Shown here piece after piece: positions 32,860-46,311 of a stretch of DNA of 64,000 nt. Every line of letters starts with the position of its first letter. Position 1 is the first letter of the stretch. The notes under the pieces are model-generated. The model saw nothing but the letters and a program-made list of their open reading frames with translations. It searched no databases and was not told the DNA's origin. The DNA comes from Microglena sp. YARC (lineage: Eukaryota; Chlorophyta; Chlorophyceae; Chlamydomonadales; Chlamydomonadaceae), in the NCBI GenBank assembly GCA_022414725.1, contig CM039464.1, positions 41,606,149 through 41,670,148 of the forward strand, written 5' to 3'. Both the position numbers and the translations under genes were made by a program.

Positions 32860-34545
32860 CCTGGTGGTCCTTACCTGAGCTGGAAGAGGTTCTATACTGC
32901 TGAAGACAGCGCTGTAAGAAAAAAGTGACAGGACAGTTTCTTCCACCCACCCCCCACCCACATCCCACCACCAACCCACCAGCGTTTTACCATCAAGAGG
33001 GGTCCATGGTTACACAGGTAAAAGCACTCAGCAAGAATGAAAGTGACCAACGACAGTTCACAGTCACCAGCCCACACTCACCAGACACCGCCCAACCCAC
33101 CCACCCACCCACCCCAGCCAGTCTGCCTTTATGGCCCCTGCGGGGTCCCTTACCTTCAAGAGGGTCCCTGGCCCAGGGAAGCATCGGCTGCAAGAATGAA
33201 AGTGACAACGACAGCTGACTTTAACCCACCCCCATTCACACCACACCACCACCACCACACGCACACCCACAACACAACACGAATCCCATCCAACCGCACA
33301 CTCTAACCAGCCCTTTTCCTCCTGAGGGTCTGACCAGGGAATGCAAGCGCTACAGGTTTGAAAGTAACGACCACAGCTGGATTGGGGACCTCCCTCCCCC
33401 CACACACACACGCAGCACCACAACACACCCACCACACACACCCTACCAATTCCAACCACCACCCAACCAGTCTGCACTTATGCCTGGCGGTCTTACCACC
33501 AAGATGGTCTAGACCGCTTGAAAAAGCGCTACCGGTTTGAAATAACGCGGAGCTGGACTTTACCTCCCACGCCCCCACCCACCCCACCCCCCCACCCACA
33601 CACACCCCACACAAACCGCATCCCAACACATAACATACTTCCCCCCACCCCCACCCACCCCCAACACAAACCTCCCAACCACCTTACATACCTTCCCCCC
33701 CCCCCCACCTCCCAACCCACAACACACCCATCCACCTCTCCCCACCCAAGCGGTCGCCTATGCCCTGGAGGTTCATTACGTCAAGAGGGTCCTGGCCAGG
33801 GAAAAAGCGTTGTTATAGAATAAAGTGATGAAGACAGCTGGCTTTACTGCCCCACTCCCAACCTAACATCCACACACACAAATACACCCACCACATATAC
33901 CACTAACCCACACACCCAAACGACACCGCTACCCCCCCCCCCCCCCCGCCCCCACACACACAAACACACACACACACACAAACCAACCGCCCCAGTCAGC
34001 CTTTACCTCACGAGGGTCTGACCAGGGAAACAGCATTGCAAGAATACAAGTGACACGGACAGCAGACTTTACCCCCCCCCCCCCCCCTCCTCACTCAATC
34101 CCCCCCCACCCACCCCCCTCCACAGCCACACACACATCACATCAGCCACATCACACACACCTAAGAAGGGTCCTGACCAGGGAAGAGCGCTGCAAGAAAT
34201 ACAAGTGAAACGGCAGCCTGACTTTACCTCCCCAACCACCCACCCACCACCCACACCACACACACATGTTCATATCACACCCACCCTGCATGTCAATCTT
34301 TTGTCCACACCACCACACCACCCTAGCAGTCTTGCTTTTGCCCTGGTGGTCTGTATCCACGGGGTCCTGACCAAGGGAAAAAAGTTGCATCAAGAAGTAC
34401 AGAGTGACGACGACAACTGACTTTAACCCCCCCCCCCCCCCCTACCCACACAACACACCAGACACACACTGGGGAGCCTTACCTCAAGAGGGTCCTGACC
34501 AGGGAAAAAACGCTGCAAGAATACAAGTGACGACGACAGCTGGCT
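32860..34545 (-). repeat. Array of ~10 micro-exon units with canonical splice sites
   Basis: Every ~110-170 bp the minus strand shows a TTCTTGCAG or TTCTTACAG acceptor, a 30-37-nt exon of the CGCT-TTCCCTGG-CAGGACCCTC type, then a donor such as GTAAGG. Clear examples are 32875-32911 (37 nt), 33154-33187 (34 nt) and 34483-34512 (30 nt). Spacers are CACACC-rich. Lengths that are not all multiples of three mean that joint inclusion would break a frame, so most units are probably skipped. Confidence 0.75.
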
Positions 34546-34549
34546 TGGA

Positions 34550-35760
34550 TTGGATCAAGTACGGTCACTGCTCAATGATCTCGTGCACACCGTTAGAGCC
34601 CTGCAGTGTTTGGTTTGGGTTGGTTGGGGTTGGTTGGTTGGGTTAGGTTGGTTGTTGCGGTTAATCAAGTACGGTAGCTGCCTCATGATCTTCGTCACAT
34701 CCGTTAGAGCCTGTTATTATTGGTTGGGTTGGTTGGTTGGTTGGTTTTTGGTTGGTTTGTTGGTTGTGTTGGTTGTGTTTGGGTTGGTTTGGTTCGGTTG
34801 GGTTAATCAAAGTACGGTATCTTGCCTCAAATGATCTCGTACATCCATTCAGAGCCTGTAATTTTTTGGTTGGTTTGGTTGGTTTTTGGTTGGTCTTGGT
34901 TTTGTTTGGGTTGGATTTTGGGCTGGTTGGTTGGTTGGGTTAATCAAGTACAAGGTACTCCTCCAGATCTGTCACACCGTTAGAGCCTGTTATTGTTGTT
35001 GGGTTGGTTGGTGGTTGGGTCATCTCAAGTACTGTACTACCTCCATTATCCTAGTCACACCCCTTTAGAGCCTGTTATTGTTGGTTGGGTTTAGTTTGGT
35101 TTGTTGTTTGGTTTGGGTTGGTCGGTTGGGGTTGCGTTGGTTAATCAAGTACTGTAACTACTCATTATCTAGTACACCTTTAGAGGCCTGTTATTGTTGG
35201 TCTGGGTTTGGTTTGGGTTTGGTCGGTTGGGTTGGTTGGGTTAATCAAGTACGGTACTACCTCCATGATTTAGTCACACACAATAGAGCCTGTAATTGTT
35301 AGTTGTGCTGTGTTGTGTTGGTTGGTTGTTTGTGTGGGTTAATCAAGTACGGTACCACCTCCATGATCTAGTCACACCGGTTAGAGCCTGCAAGTGTTGG
35401 TTGGGTTTGGGTTGGGACGATCAAGTAAACGGTACCGCCTCAATTATCTAGTCACAATACCGGTTAGAGCCTTGCAAGGTGTTGGTTGGGTTGGTTGGGT
35501 TGGTTGGGACGATCGAAGTACAGGTACTGGGCTCAATTATCTAGTCACACCGGTTTAGAGCCTTGCAAGTGTTGGTTGGGTTGGTTGGTTGGGTTTGGGT
35601 TGGGTTGAGTTGGGTTGGGTTGGATTGAGTGGGTTGGGTTGGTTGGGTTGGATTGAGTGGGTTGGGTTGGTTGGGTTGATTTGGGGTTGGTTGGGTTGGT
35701 TGGGTTGGTTGGGTTTTGGTTTGGATCAAGCACGGTAACTGCCTCAATGATTTTCACATC
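34550..35760 (-). repeat. Array of ~12 exon-like units with (TTGG)n spacers
   Basis: On the minus strand units read CACTTGCAG, then GCTCTAACGGTGTGAC, GATCAT-GAG, a short variable stretch and GTACTTGATTAACCC, separated by CCAA-rich spacers. The most 3' copy (about 34561-34607) has a CACTGCAG acceptor and lies only ~50 nt before the micro-exon at 34483-34512, with GTACTTG as the likely donor. Unit-to-unit indels are frequent. Confidence 0.7.
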
Positions 35761-35764
35761 CATT

Positions 35765-36560
35765 TTAAGCCCAATACAAGGCACATACACATATGCAAAG
35801 AAACACACACATATAAATCAAATGCACCACTTATATATCATACATACAGTAGACATGCAAAACACACAAAAAGCAAACACAAAATAAAGAATCACTCAAT
35901 AAATACACACACTCACCATACACACACAACACACCAGAAAATGCATAGTATAATATCACACACAGACACACACACACACACACAGACATAAATACCAAAC
36001 AAAACACAGCGAGAAAATGCACAGTATATAGCCACACAGACACACCAACACACACAGACATAAATACTCAAACAACACGCGAGAAATGCACAGTATATAG
36101 CAACACAGACACACACAAACACACCACAGACATAAATATCAACAACCACACGCGAGACAAAATGCACAGTATAGTATCCCACACAGACACACACAACACA
36201 CACACAGACATAAATACTCAAACAAACACGCGAGAAAATGCACAGTATATATCCACACACAGACAATCCACAAACAGATCACACAGACATAAATATATCC
36301 AACAAAACACGCGGAAAATGCGACAGTATAATATTCCACAACACAGACACCACATCAACACACACAGACATAAATACTCAAACAAACACGCGAGAAAATG
36401 CACAGTATATATCCACACACAGACACACACAACACACACACACAGACATAAGTAATCAAACAAACACGCGAGAAAATGGACAGTATATATCCACACACAG
36501 ACCACACACTACACACACAGACATAATATCAAACATACACGCCACGCAATATATTAACCA
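35765..36560 (-). repeat. Array of donor-half copies of the exon at 36628-36678
   Basis: About nine units with GATATATACTGTGCATTTTC then TCGCGTGTTTG on the minus strand, CA-rich on the plus strand. They match the end of the predicted exon at 36628-36678 and its GTGTTTG donor. Confidence 0.7.
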
Positions 36561-36627
36561 TACAAACACAAACAAACAAACACACATACAAACACACATA
36601 CAGACGAACATATCAACAAACAAACAC

Positions 36628-36678
36628 CTATGAAAAGAAAATGCACGATACATATCCATGAGCAACACGACAGGATAC
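36628..36678 (-). CDS. Possible exon, unknown protein
   Basis: The minus strand reads YPVVLLMDMYRAFSFH followed by CATAG and the donor GTGTTTG. Downstream lies the array of its donor half, and related pieces occur at about 38545-38575 and 38765-38790. The upstream edge is not defined. Sequence noise in this region limits confidence. Confidence 0.35.
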   Translation of the reverse strand, partial: VSCRVAHGYVSCIFFS

Positions 36679-36689
36679 ATTCACACATT

Positions 36690-39250
36690 ACAGACACACA
36701 CAAAAAAACATACTACAAACACACCACACACAAGACAAACGTATAAACAAACAACTCACACAATCTAACACCATACAACACACACACTAACACCCTACAA
36801 CCACACTAACATTGACAAAATACATAGACAAAGACACATAGAAACACACACACTAACACACACACAAACACCACAAAACACACATACAAACACCACGACG
36901 AACACACATACATAGACAAACAGCAATACATAGACAAACGGACACATACAAACACACACACGAACACACATACATATGACAAACACACATACAAACACGG
37001 GATCCACACGACACGACATACAATTAGACAAACACACTACAAACACACACGCTAAACACACAGACAAACACACAGCACTAACACATACAAACAAACACAC
37101 AAACAGACACCACACTAACACACAATCTGTACATAGACAAACACACACACTAACACACACACTATCACACATACAAACAAACCCATACCAAACACAGCAC
37201 ACTATTCACACATACCAAAACACAACACGTCACATACAAAACACACACACTAAACACATATACAGAAAACTTACATACACACACATAACAAACACATTCA
37301 AACACCAACTAACACACATACAAACAAACACACAATACACACACTAACACACATAATAGACAAAGCACACACAAACACACAACAAACACACACACTAACA
37401 CACATACAAACACAGACACACCTAACACACAATGCGTCCAAACACACATACAACACACACAGCTAAACACATACATAGACAAACACACAAACAAACACAC
37501 ACACTAACACACACACATAGACAAACACACATACAAACACACACACTAACACGCATACAAACAAACAACAAACAATACACACATACAAACACACCACTAA
37601 CACACACACATAGACAAACACCACATTACAAAACACTCACTAACACAACATACAAACACACAATAAACACAAATACATAGACAACACACATACAAACAAC
37701 ACAATAACACGGCATACAACAAACAACACACTAACACACATACAATACACACCAACAACACATTTACAAACAAACACACATACAGAACTAGCACACACTA
37801 ACACACATACAAACACACACATCTAAACACCACGATACATAGACAAACAACACATACAAACACCAACTAACACACATACAAACACACACACTAACTCGAC
37901 ATACATAGACAAACAACACATACAACCACCACTACACACACACTAACAATACAAACAAAACACACATACAAACACACACACTAACACACATCGTAGACAA
38001 ACACACAAACAAACACATTTTATTGACACACTAACAACATACAACACATAAAGTAGGTTAACACCCTACACACATACAACACAACACTAACACACATAGT
38101 AGACAACACAAGAAAACCAAACACACACACTACACACATACAACAAACACAATACAACACACACACTAACACACACATAGACAAACACGCATACAAACAC
38201 ACACACTAACACAAATTCATAGACAAACACACATACAAACACACACACTAACACACATACAAACACACACACTAACACACATACAAACAAACACAGCTTA
38301 ACACACATACAGATAGACAAACACAATACAACCCACACTAACACAATACAACACTGCACACTAAGACACATACAAACAACACCAACACCACATACAGACG
38401 AAACACACACACATAACAAATGTACAACACAAAAACAAACAACAAACGCACAACAAACAAAAACAGACACACAACAAACTAACACACATGCAAACGAACA
38501 CATAGAAACAAACGTATAAACCAAACAAACAACCAAACACCCCACAAAAAGCAAATGCACGATATATATCCACGCACACATACAGACACTCACAACAACA
38601 CGCAATCCAAACCACACCTACAAACACACACACAAACACACACACTACAACACACACACATCAAACACGCACTACAAACACACACACATACAAACACGCA
38701 CTCAATCACACAAACACACATACAGACAACAAATTCACACACGACAAACACACCTAAAAATAAAATGCCGATAGTTATCCATGCACACAGAAGGTCATAC
38801 CAACAACAGACACATACAAAAAGCACACATACAACACAGAGATTTTAAACATATAGATAAGTTATAAACATACAAACAACACACCCTACAAAATCAAGAC
38901 AGACAAAACACAACACTCAAACAAACACACTACAAGTTAACGACACATACAAACAAACACTGCATCTGACAAATACATCGACAAAAACACGCAGTACAGC
39001 AAACACACATAAAAATGTAGACGCATTGACACTTACATAAGACCAAAAACACGCATACAAGCAAACGATACAAACACCTTTGACCTTACATACAGACAAA
39101 GCATGCATACAAAGCAACACGCATACAAACACACTTTGACAACTTACATAAGACAAAAACAATACATACAAACAAACAAAATTGACACATAAAGACAAAA
39201 ACACAGGGATTACAAACAAAAAACATTGACAAACAAACACACATTGACCA
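36690..39250. repeat. CA-rich tract with ACACACATACAAACA units
   Basis: About 2.5 kb of A/C-only repeats built from ACACACACTAACACACATAC and ACATAGACAAACAC with frequent single-base losses. Nothing coding. Exon-like pieces related to 36628-36678 occur near 38560 and 38770. Confidence 0.85.
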
Positions 39251-39284
39251 ACACATACATATGTACCACGGCACCTGCAGCTAT

Positions 39285-39813
39285 ACCCCCTCGGCTTCAG
39301 GAGGCTGGCCTCAGCTACGCAAATCTTTTCACCTGCCAACAAGCAGAGGATGGGTAGTCGGGATCTATCAACATGCACAAGTTACGGGCAACATATTTGG
39401 AAGAGGACAACAAGAAGCCAATTACGGCCAACATATTTGAAGGTGGCAACAAGAAGCCGATTATGGCCAACATATTTCTTTGAAGACGGCAAACAAGTAT
39501 AGAGACTTATTGTAAGAAATGTTCTTATTGATTATTGCCCGAGTCAGATTCTTCATGAAGAGCACTGTATGACATCGCCAATCGAAATGGAGCTCGGGGT
39601 TTGGACCAAACGCTGCAAAGAGGCTCCCACGGCCTGTGGTCCGATGTCTGTTAGCAAGCTGCTGACTGCAGGATAGCTGCAGTACCATTGGTTTTGAACA
39701 GCACACGCACAACGACCCTCTCCCGTCCTCTACCTCTGCAGGAGGCTCCCTCAGCCTGGGGTCCCGATGTCTGTTAGCAGCTGCTTGACTGCCACGGATA
39801 GCTTCCGAGTAAA
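39285..39813 (-). repeat. Short tandem duplications with splice-like edges next to the gap
   Basis: A ~50-bp unit (GGCCAACATATTTGAAG, GGCAACAAGAAGCC) occurs three times at 39380-39495. A ~140-bp unit (GAGGCTCCC-C-GCCTG-GGTC, CGATGTCTGTTAGCA, GACTGC-GGATAGCT) occurs at 39619-39690 and 39742-39813. On the minus strand TATCCTGCAG precedes TCAGCAGCTTGC, an acceptor-like edge. The second copy runs into the gap. Confidence 0.6.
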
Positions 39814-40813
39814 NNNNNNNNNNNNNNNNNNNNNNNNNNNNNNNNNNNNNNNNNNNNNNNNNNNNNNNNNNNNNNNNNNNNNNNNNNNNNNNNNNNNNNN
39901 NNNNNNNNNNNNNNNNNNNNNNNNNNNNNNNNNNNNNNNNNNNNNNNNNNNNNNNNNNNNNNNNNNNNNNNNNNNNNNNNNNNNNNNNNNNNNNNNNNNN
40001 NNNNNNNNNNNNNNNNNNNNNNNNNNNNNNNNNNNNNNNNNNNNNNNNNNNNNNNNNNNNNNNNNNNNNNNNNNNNNNNNNNNNNNNNNNNNNNNNNNNN
40101 NNNNNNNNNNNNNNNNNNNNNNNNNNNNNNNNNNNNNNNNNNNNNNNNNNNNNNNNNNNNNNNNNNNNNNNNNNNNNNNNNNNNNNNNNNNNNNNNNNNN
40201 NNNNNNNNNNNNNNNNNNNNNNNNNNNNNNNNNNNNNNNNNNNNNNNNNNNNNNNNNNNNNNNNNNNNNNNNNNNNNNNNNNNNNNNNNNNNNNNNNNNN
40301 NNNNNNNNNNNNNNNNNNNNNNNNNNNNNNNNNNNNNNNNNNNNNNNNNNNNNNNNNNNNNNNNNNNNNNNNNNNNNNNNNNNNNNNNNNNNNNNNNNNN
40401 NNNNNNNNNNNNNNNNNNNNNNNNNNNNNNNNNNNNNNNNNNNNNNNNNNNNNNNNNNNNNNNNNNNNNNNNNNNNNNNNNNNNNNNNNNNNNNNNNNNN
40501 NNNNNNNNNNNNNNNNNNNNNNNNNNNNNNNNNNNNNNNNNNNNNNNNNNNNNNNNNNNNNNNNNNNNNNNNNNNNNNNNNNNNNNNNNNNNNNNNNNNN
40601 NNNNNNNNNNNNNNNNNNNNNNNNNNNNNNNNNNNNNNNNNNNNNNNNNNNNNNNNNNNNNNNNNNNNNNNNNNNNNNNNNNNNNNNNNNNNNNNNNNNN
40701 NNNNNNNNNNNNNNNNNNNNNNNNNNNNNNNNNNNNNNNNNNNNNNNNNNNNNNNNNNNNNNNNNNNNNNNNNNNNNNNNNNNNNNNNNNNNNNNNNNNN
40801 NNNNNNNNNNNNN
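39814..40813. other. Assembly gap, 1000 N
   Basis: Exactly 1000 undetermined bases, a conventional placeholder rather than a measured length. It lies within the repeat-rich right half, so missing exons or arrays are likely here. Confidence 0.99.
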
Positions 40814-41990
40814 GATATTTGAGGATATCATTACTGCGGCGCTAGTCAGACACTGCCAGACAGAACGAGGCAAATGTTCGCCGGTTCGATGGCCACTCTT
40901 TGCAAAACTGCCCTCGGACTGATGCCCATATCTGCAGCTGTTGTTTCAAGTTTGTTTTCAATGTCGTAAGTGTGCCTTCGAAAGCCTGGAGCCATATCTG
41001 CAGTTTCAGTTTGTTTTCAGTGCTGAAGTTGCCTCGACTTGACTGCCCTGGAGGCGTTCCTGCATGATACCTGTAGGCTGGTAGACATCTGTGAGCTATT
41101 GTCCATTTTCGGGTTTTCATAGACCTTGGCCAGAAGACCCAAGGACATGCAAGAGACTCGGTGGAGATCGGAGTCTGCATTTGATGACAGCTTGTTTTCA
41201 GGGGCGCGTTTCACGTAGCCGCAATGGTTCTCGCACTGAGGCCGTCTGGTAGGTCGCCTAATGGCCATCACTGGTCCAGTCATGCGTGACGGCTAAGTAT
41301 TTGCTCATGTTGAAAGAGGTCGAGTCTGCGAGCAGGCCGATTAGATCAGAGCTGTCGCTCGGATTAGTTTCGACTGTTGCGAGCTGGCCGGGTCGATGAC
41401 GCCCATATCTTTTTCCCCGGGGCGCTTCCGAAGCGAGGGGCGGGGAGCGTAGTGTTTTTAATCCGCTTCGCCCATTACAACCAAGCCCCAACTCACTCAC
41501 CCCCCCCGTGAGAGCCCGAACAATCCTATGCAAAAATATTCGGGCGTGCCATCTCTTAAGAGCGACTACAGTGGAAAATGCGGAGTACGTGTTGGCAACA
41601 CGGAACAATCAAGATGGCCACTCACATCCCCGTCTCTGACCATCTCGCTAAACCTCGCCATCCGGACGCAACCATTTTTTCTTTCAGTTCTGTCCAATCA
41701 GCCCCCACCTGACCTTCAGCACGGGAACCACAAGCAGCGTCAAGCTATAGTGCACGCACATATCCCATATTCACTTATCAGTCAGGTAGAGGTCCTAGCT
41801 AGCCATTAAATCGTCCACCAGCTAGCCTCTACCACACTCCGGGGACCCATGCTGGGAGCTGACCGCAATGCACTTTGCAGTCCCAGCGGAACCATAGGGC
41901 CCACTGCTAATGCATGCCCCATATAATCGCTATGGTCAACTACTAGGCGGAGTAGGTCAGCTATTCTCAACGCGATTCTGTAGCAACGAG
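40814..41990. other. Low-quality region with partial duplications, no gene assigned
   Basis: CCCATATCTGCAG-TGT/TTCAGTTTGTTTTCA occurs twice (about 40925-40965 and 40990-41025) with CTTCGAAAGCCTGGAGCCAT between. A GC-rich palindromic stretch lies at about 41415-41450. Short minus-strand frames exist but show no recognisable domain. Confidence 0.4.
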
Positions 41991-41999
41991 TACAAGGGG

Positions 42000-43370
42000 C
42001 TTGACAGCACACCCCGACGTCGGCCAACACTGTTTATTGAATGCCTTGCACCAGGAGCTGCAGGCAATCCTCTCACATCTAACTGAAATCACTACTTCAC
42101 CTAACTGGTACATCAAGTACCTACCCCCTCATTAACATACCAGTACCACGGCGGCTACCTACCATGGCCGGAGTCGAACGATCCACACACCCTCCGAAGC
42201 AGCCCAACTGTTGTTGCATGCCTTGCACAGGAGCAAGCATCGGCTCTAGCCCAATTCTATTACAACTACCATCCCCATGCTGGTTCCAACACCCAAACCT
42301 GACATGACACACACATACAGACCAGCACAATTGTCTGGTGTGCACGCCTCACCAGAGCATAGCCAGTCTCTACTATCTATAATGAACTACTCCAACACTT
42401 CATGCGGTCCATCATCATGACATCGACACACATCACCACACGTGTTGCATGCCTTGCACCAGGAGCAGCATGCCTCTACCTTAACTAAATGAATCTACCT
42501 ATTCATGTCTGTACAGCTCTGAACAACATACAACACTGTTGCGTTGCATGCTTTCGCGCACCAGGCGTGCCTGTATGCCACGTCCCTACTAGCTCAATCG
42601 CACTTTGACTACGACCCATTCATCTGCGATACCATGAAATGACACCACACATCAGCTCACACTGGCGAGCGCGATATCGTCATGTGGCGATTGCACCAGG
42701 AGAGCAGAAGCGCAGGCCTCTACGCAATCTTAATAAAGTAGGCAACTTACATTAATACTGCAGTGCGTAAGTACATACAAACTGGCGGACTACCTGGTGG
42801 TAGTTGTACACAAGGGAATTTAGCGCACCTGCAAATTGGCGGCCACGTACGTCATGTACGCGCCCTTAACACCAGATGACTAGCATGCCTCTACCTATCA
42901 ACAGAGTGAACTAGCTATGCGGCACACTGGTACAAAAATATACTAAAGTATGCTGAGCCCTATATGATTTCAGTACCTTCGCGGAGCCGGAGCGTGATTG
43001 GGTCATAGTTGACACATGATTCGTAACTTCGGCCACACACACACTTGTGCTGCCATTGCCTCGCACAGCTGACATAGCCATGCCTGACCCTAGCCACTCC
43101 TAAATGAACCCAATATTCATTTGGTAGCACCTTACACTAACAACACACATCACCACACTGAGTTTTGCCATGCTTGCACAGGAGCCAGGCAATTCGCCAT
43201 CATACTCGAGATTATCCTAAAACATGAAATACTACTTTTTCAATACTCTCGACGGGGTACATTAAGTACTTACAGACTGGCGAGAGGTCACCTGGCCTGT
43301 GTAGTTGCACACACATCGGTTCAATCGACACAAGGTTTAGTTAGCATGCCTTCGCACTCACTTAACTATG
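42000..43370 (-). repeat. Array of ~8 units with GTGCAAGGCATGCAACA core
   Basis: Plus-strand TGTTGCATGCCTTGCACCAGGAGCAGCATGCCTCTACC-type cores (shown here in pieces: TGTTGCATGCCTTGCAC, CAGGAGCAGCATGCCTC) recur every ~110-240 bp at about 42030, 42210, 42440, 42540, 42685, 43060 and 43165. On the minus strand CCTGCAG precedes CTCCTGGTGCAAGGCAT in the first copy. It looks like another amplified exon edge, frame undetermined because of indels. Confidence 0.55.
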
Positions 43371-45635
43371 AAGCTAGAACACACCTAGGCGGAATAGTAG
43401 ACTGTTCAATAGCGCACAGGCATAGGGCATACTGTCGGCAGCTGGAGGCTGATATAGGGTCTACTAGTAACATGAATACGATACATAATGTATATTCAGA
43501 GAGCAAAGTCGACGCAACCAGCTTTGCTAGTAATTGATCTCAGCACAAATAGCCAGAGCCAAGAGCGGTGCACGCAGAGCTCGGCACCCAAAGTCACTGC
43601 ATTGGGAGGCTGAATCCGGTTTACTTTAGGTCTGAACTTGCCAGACAACGAAGTGAGACATAGGCCAACCACATACAGAGCCCTACTGGCCTTTGCCCGA
43701 TTAGTAAGATCGCATCCGAGACTGCGGCTAATCGAGGGGGGGACAGGATGGGAGTGGGCATGCGTCGTGTGTAGACCTGCCTGCGGGTCCGCCTGAGGAG
43801 GTCTGGTGGGTTGGGTTGGTGGTCATACGCACAGTAAGGGGGGCAATAGAAAAAATAGGGGGTGCCACACGGTGCTTCTGTTGCTGATATTCCATAGCAT
43901 GAGCTGCTGCTGATCATACAAGTACATAGAAATCTCGAGATGCTACGATTCGCCATCACAGACTGTCTCGAGCCACTCGTTCGAGCAAGTAGGTTTGATA
44001 TCTTGAACGCATCTGTCCGCTGGTTGAGAAACAAAGGAAATCGTGAAGGGAGTGAAGGCAAACACTCAGCGGCGCGGTGTCGCTGGCTGGTAGTGGCACC
44101 GTGCATAACTGTGCTGTTTCGATAGTACGACAGTAACAGTAACAAAGACTAGTAAAGCAAGTGGCCGAGATCAATATAGATGTTTGTTCTGTGTCTCTTC
44201 AGGTGTCCACTGAGGTGGCTGGATGCGATTCGGAGTAGACCTTGCGGATTCCGTTCGTCCTTGATAGTGGGGGGCGAGGTGCATCGTGGAGAGGCGCGTT
44301 GGTGTGGGCACTGCCAGTTCGGCTGTGCCGTGGGTTGTAGAGTCAATTGAGCAGAATAGCAACCGTCAGAAACACGCAAAGGGTGGGGGGGGTTGGCGGG
44401 TGGTGTGTGACACAGGGTCATATGATGCGTTTGTTGTACATCGGATGGTTTGTTGACTGGTTGTTGTTGATATCTACTGCAAGTGTATGGATGGTTATTG
44501 TTGGTTATGGGATGGTTTTATGTTGTTGAGAGGGATGGTTGTTTTGTTGGTGGTCTTTGTACTGTTGTTTGTGGAAGGTAGATGAATTGTCCATCATATC
44601 GCTGGCAGCACAAGGTCAGCATCCCGATATCACAACAGAAAAGTATGCTTATTTTTGTTGGTTAAGAATCATGTCTATCTAACTTAGATAACAGTTCTTG
44701 GCTTTGTGTAGTAGAGTGAAAGAGGCGATGCTAACTAGGATATAAAGTTCCCACACTGCCCTCAGTCCTTGTACGCCTAAAAACCTTATCCTTCATCCAC
44801 CTCCACCTGACCACTCTAACTCCTACTACCCACCAACACAAGCTCAATCACACATCCATTTCGAACCCACACCAGACCAGACGCTAGACTCACCAAGCAC
44901 AGACAAGTGGAAAAGTGGACCTGGTGCTAATTATATAACTCCAAGACGACATTAGTATCAACAGCGTAGCCTGCACCACAGGAAGGGCTTAACGGGGCAA
45001 GCATATGCTTGTGAACGACCTTATCATCAAATGTCGCGCTTAGTGGGCAGTTCTGCTCAGCCTACCCGTGCATCTGCTGCTTAACTGTTTACGCGCAAGG
45101 TGTATTGTGCCAAACCTCCCCCTTAAAATAAAAATATCGAGAGATCTGATAAACGTATAACGTATTTCTTTCAACCTGGTACCTTCTTGCGCATTCCATC
45201 CTACTTCCGATCTCTACATGGTCAATACTATACGTACGTACACCAACAAGGCGTCTGCAACCAACCAGTCGGACAGCAACGTAGTGGCGTTATCTGTTCT
45301 GTGCACTCTGCAGTCGCACCCGTTCACCCTTTCGCGCGTAAGCAAGCCACCACTTTATTTATACCCACACCACAACCTGCACCACCACCCACACCACCTA
45401 ACAAACAAACAGGTGTAATCAGCATCACCCACCCACCACACACCTGCCAAACCTTGCACCACCAGCACACCAACACAACGGCGCGTACCTCCATCACTAG
45501 TCGGGACAGCATAACTACTTCTGCCCACAGCCTTAACCCACAAGACCCAGCCATAACCAACCACGAAAACCAGCGTACCTTGAACCACCAGGCCGGACAG
45601 CATACTTGCTTGCTAAAATCTTGCTTGCATCGGTA
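43371..45635. other. No gene recognised
   Basis: Contains a stop-free stretch on the minus strand (43621-44145) without recognisable domains and A/C-rich sequence at 45330-45600. No repeats as regular as in the neighbours. Exons may exist but cannot be supported. Confidence 0.4.
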
Positions 45636-45979
45636 GTCTTCATCAGCGCTTGGGGCTCATGACGTGGAGCTTCTCTCATACGAGCATTCGTGGACCAAAT
45701 TCAGGAAAAAAAATCCTTGGGGCTCGCGTTCACCTGTTAGGGCGTGTATTGTGTCGTGTGCCGATTTGGTGTATGGGTTGGATATATGCGTGCGTAATCG
45801 TGTGATAGGGGAGGTGTAGAGGTGTAAATCGCAATCCATATTCTCATAACAGCCGCTTGGGCTCATGCTGGCGTGAAGCTCTATCACCAGCACGGATCCA
45901 AACCCAGAACCTTGGGCCGCTTTACCTGGCAGGGTGTGATTGTACGTGGTGAGTTGGTGTAATGGGGATGTAGAGAGAG

Positions 45980-46030
<51 letters not shown>

Positions 46031-46146
46031 AGAGAGGATGAGAGAGAGGGAGAGGAGGGAGATTGGGGGAAGTTCAATCTTCTGCCAGGGTTTCCAAATG
46101 TCTGTGTGGGGTTGGCGTGTGAACTTCGCTGGTATGTTAGACAGAC

Positions 46147-46192
<46 letters not shown>

Positions 46193-46268
46193 GGAGATTG
46201 GGGGAGTCATCTGCCAGGGTTTTCCAATCTGTCTGTGTGGGTTGGTGTATGGTATGGTTAGACAGAAC

Positions 46269-46311
<43 letters not shown>

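Noticed and set aside
39461..40873. Long frames spanning the gap
   Set aside because: They consist mainly of undetermined bases.
41410..41455. GC-rich palindrome taken as a possible organelle-type repeat or terminator
   Set aside because: A single weak hairpin (CGCTTC/GAAGCG) in noisy sequence, with no neighbouring organelle genes.
43621..44145. 174-codon minus-strand frame
   Set aside because: No recognisable motif, low sequence quality, and no repeats or splice edges to link it with the gene.
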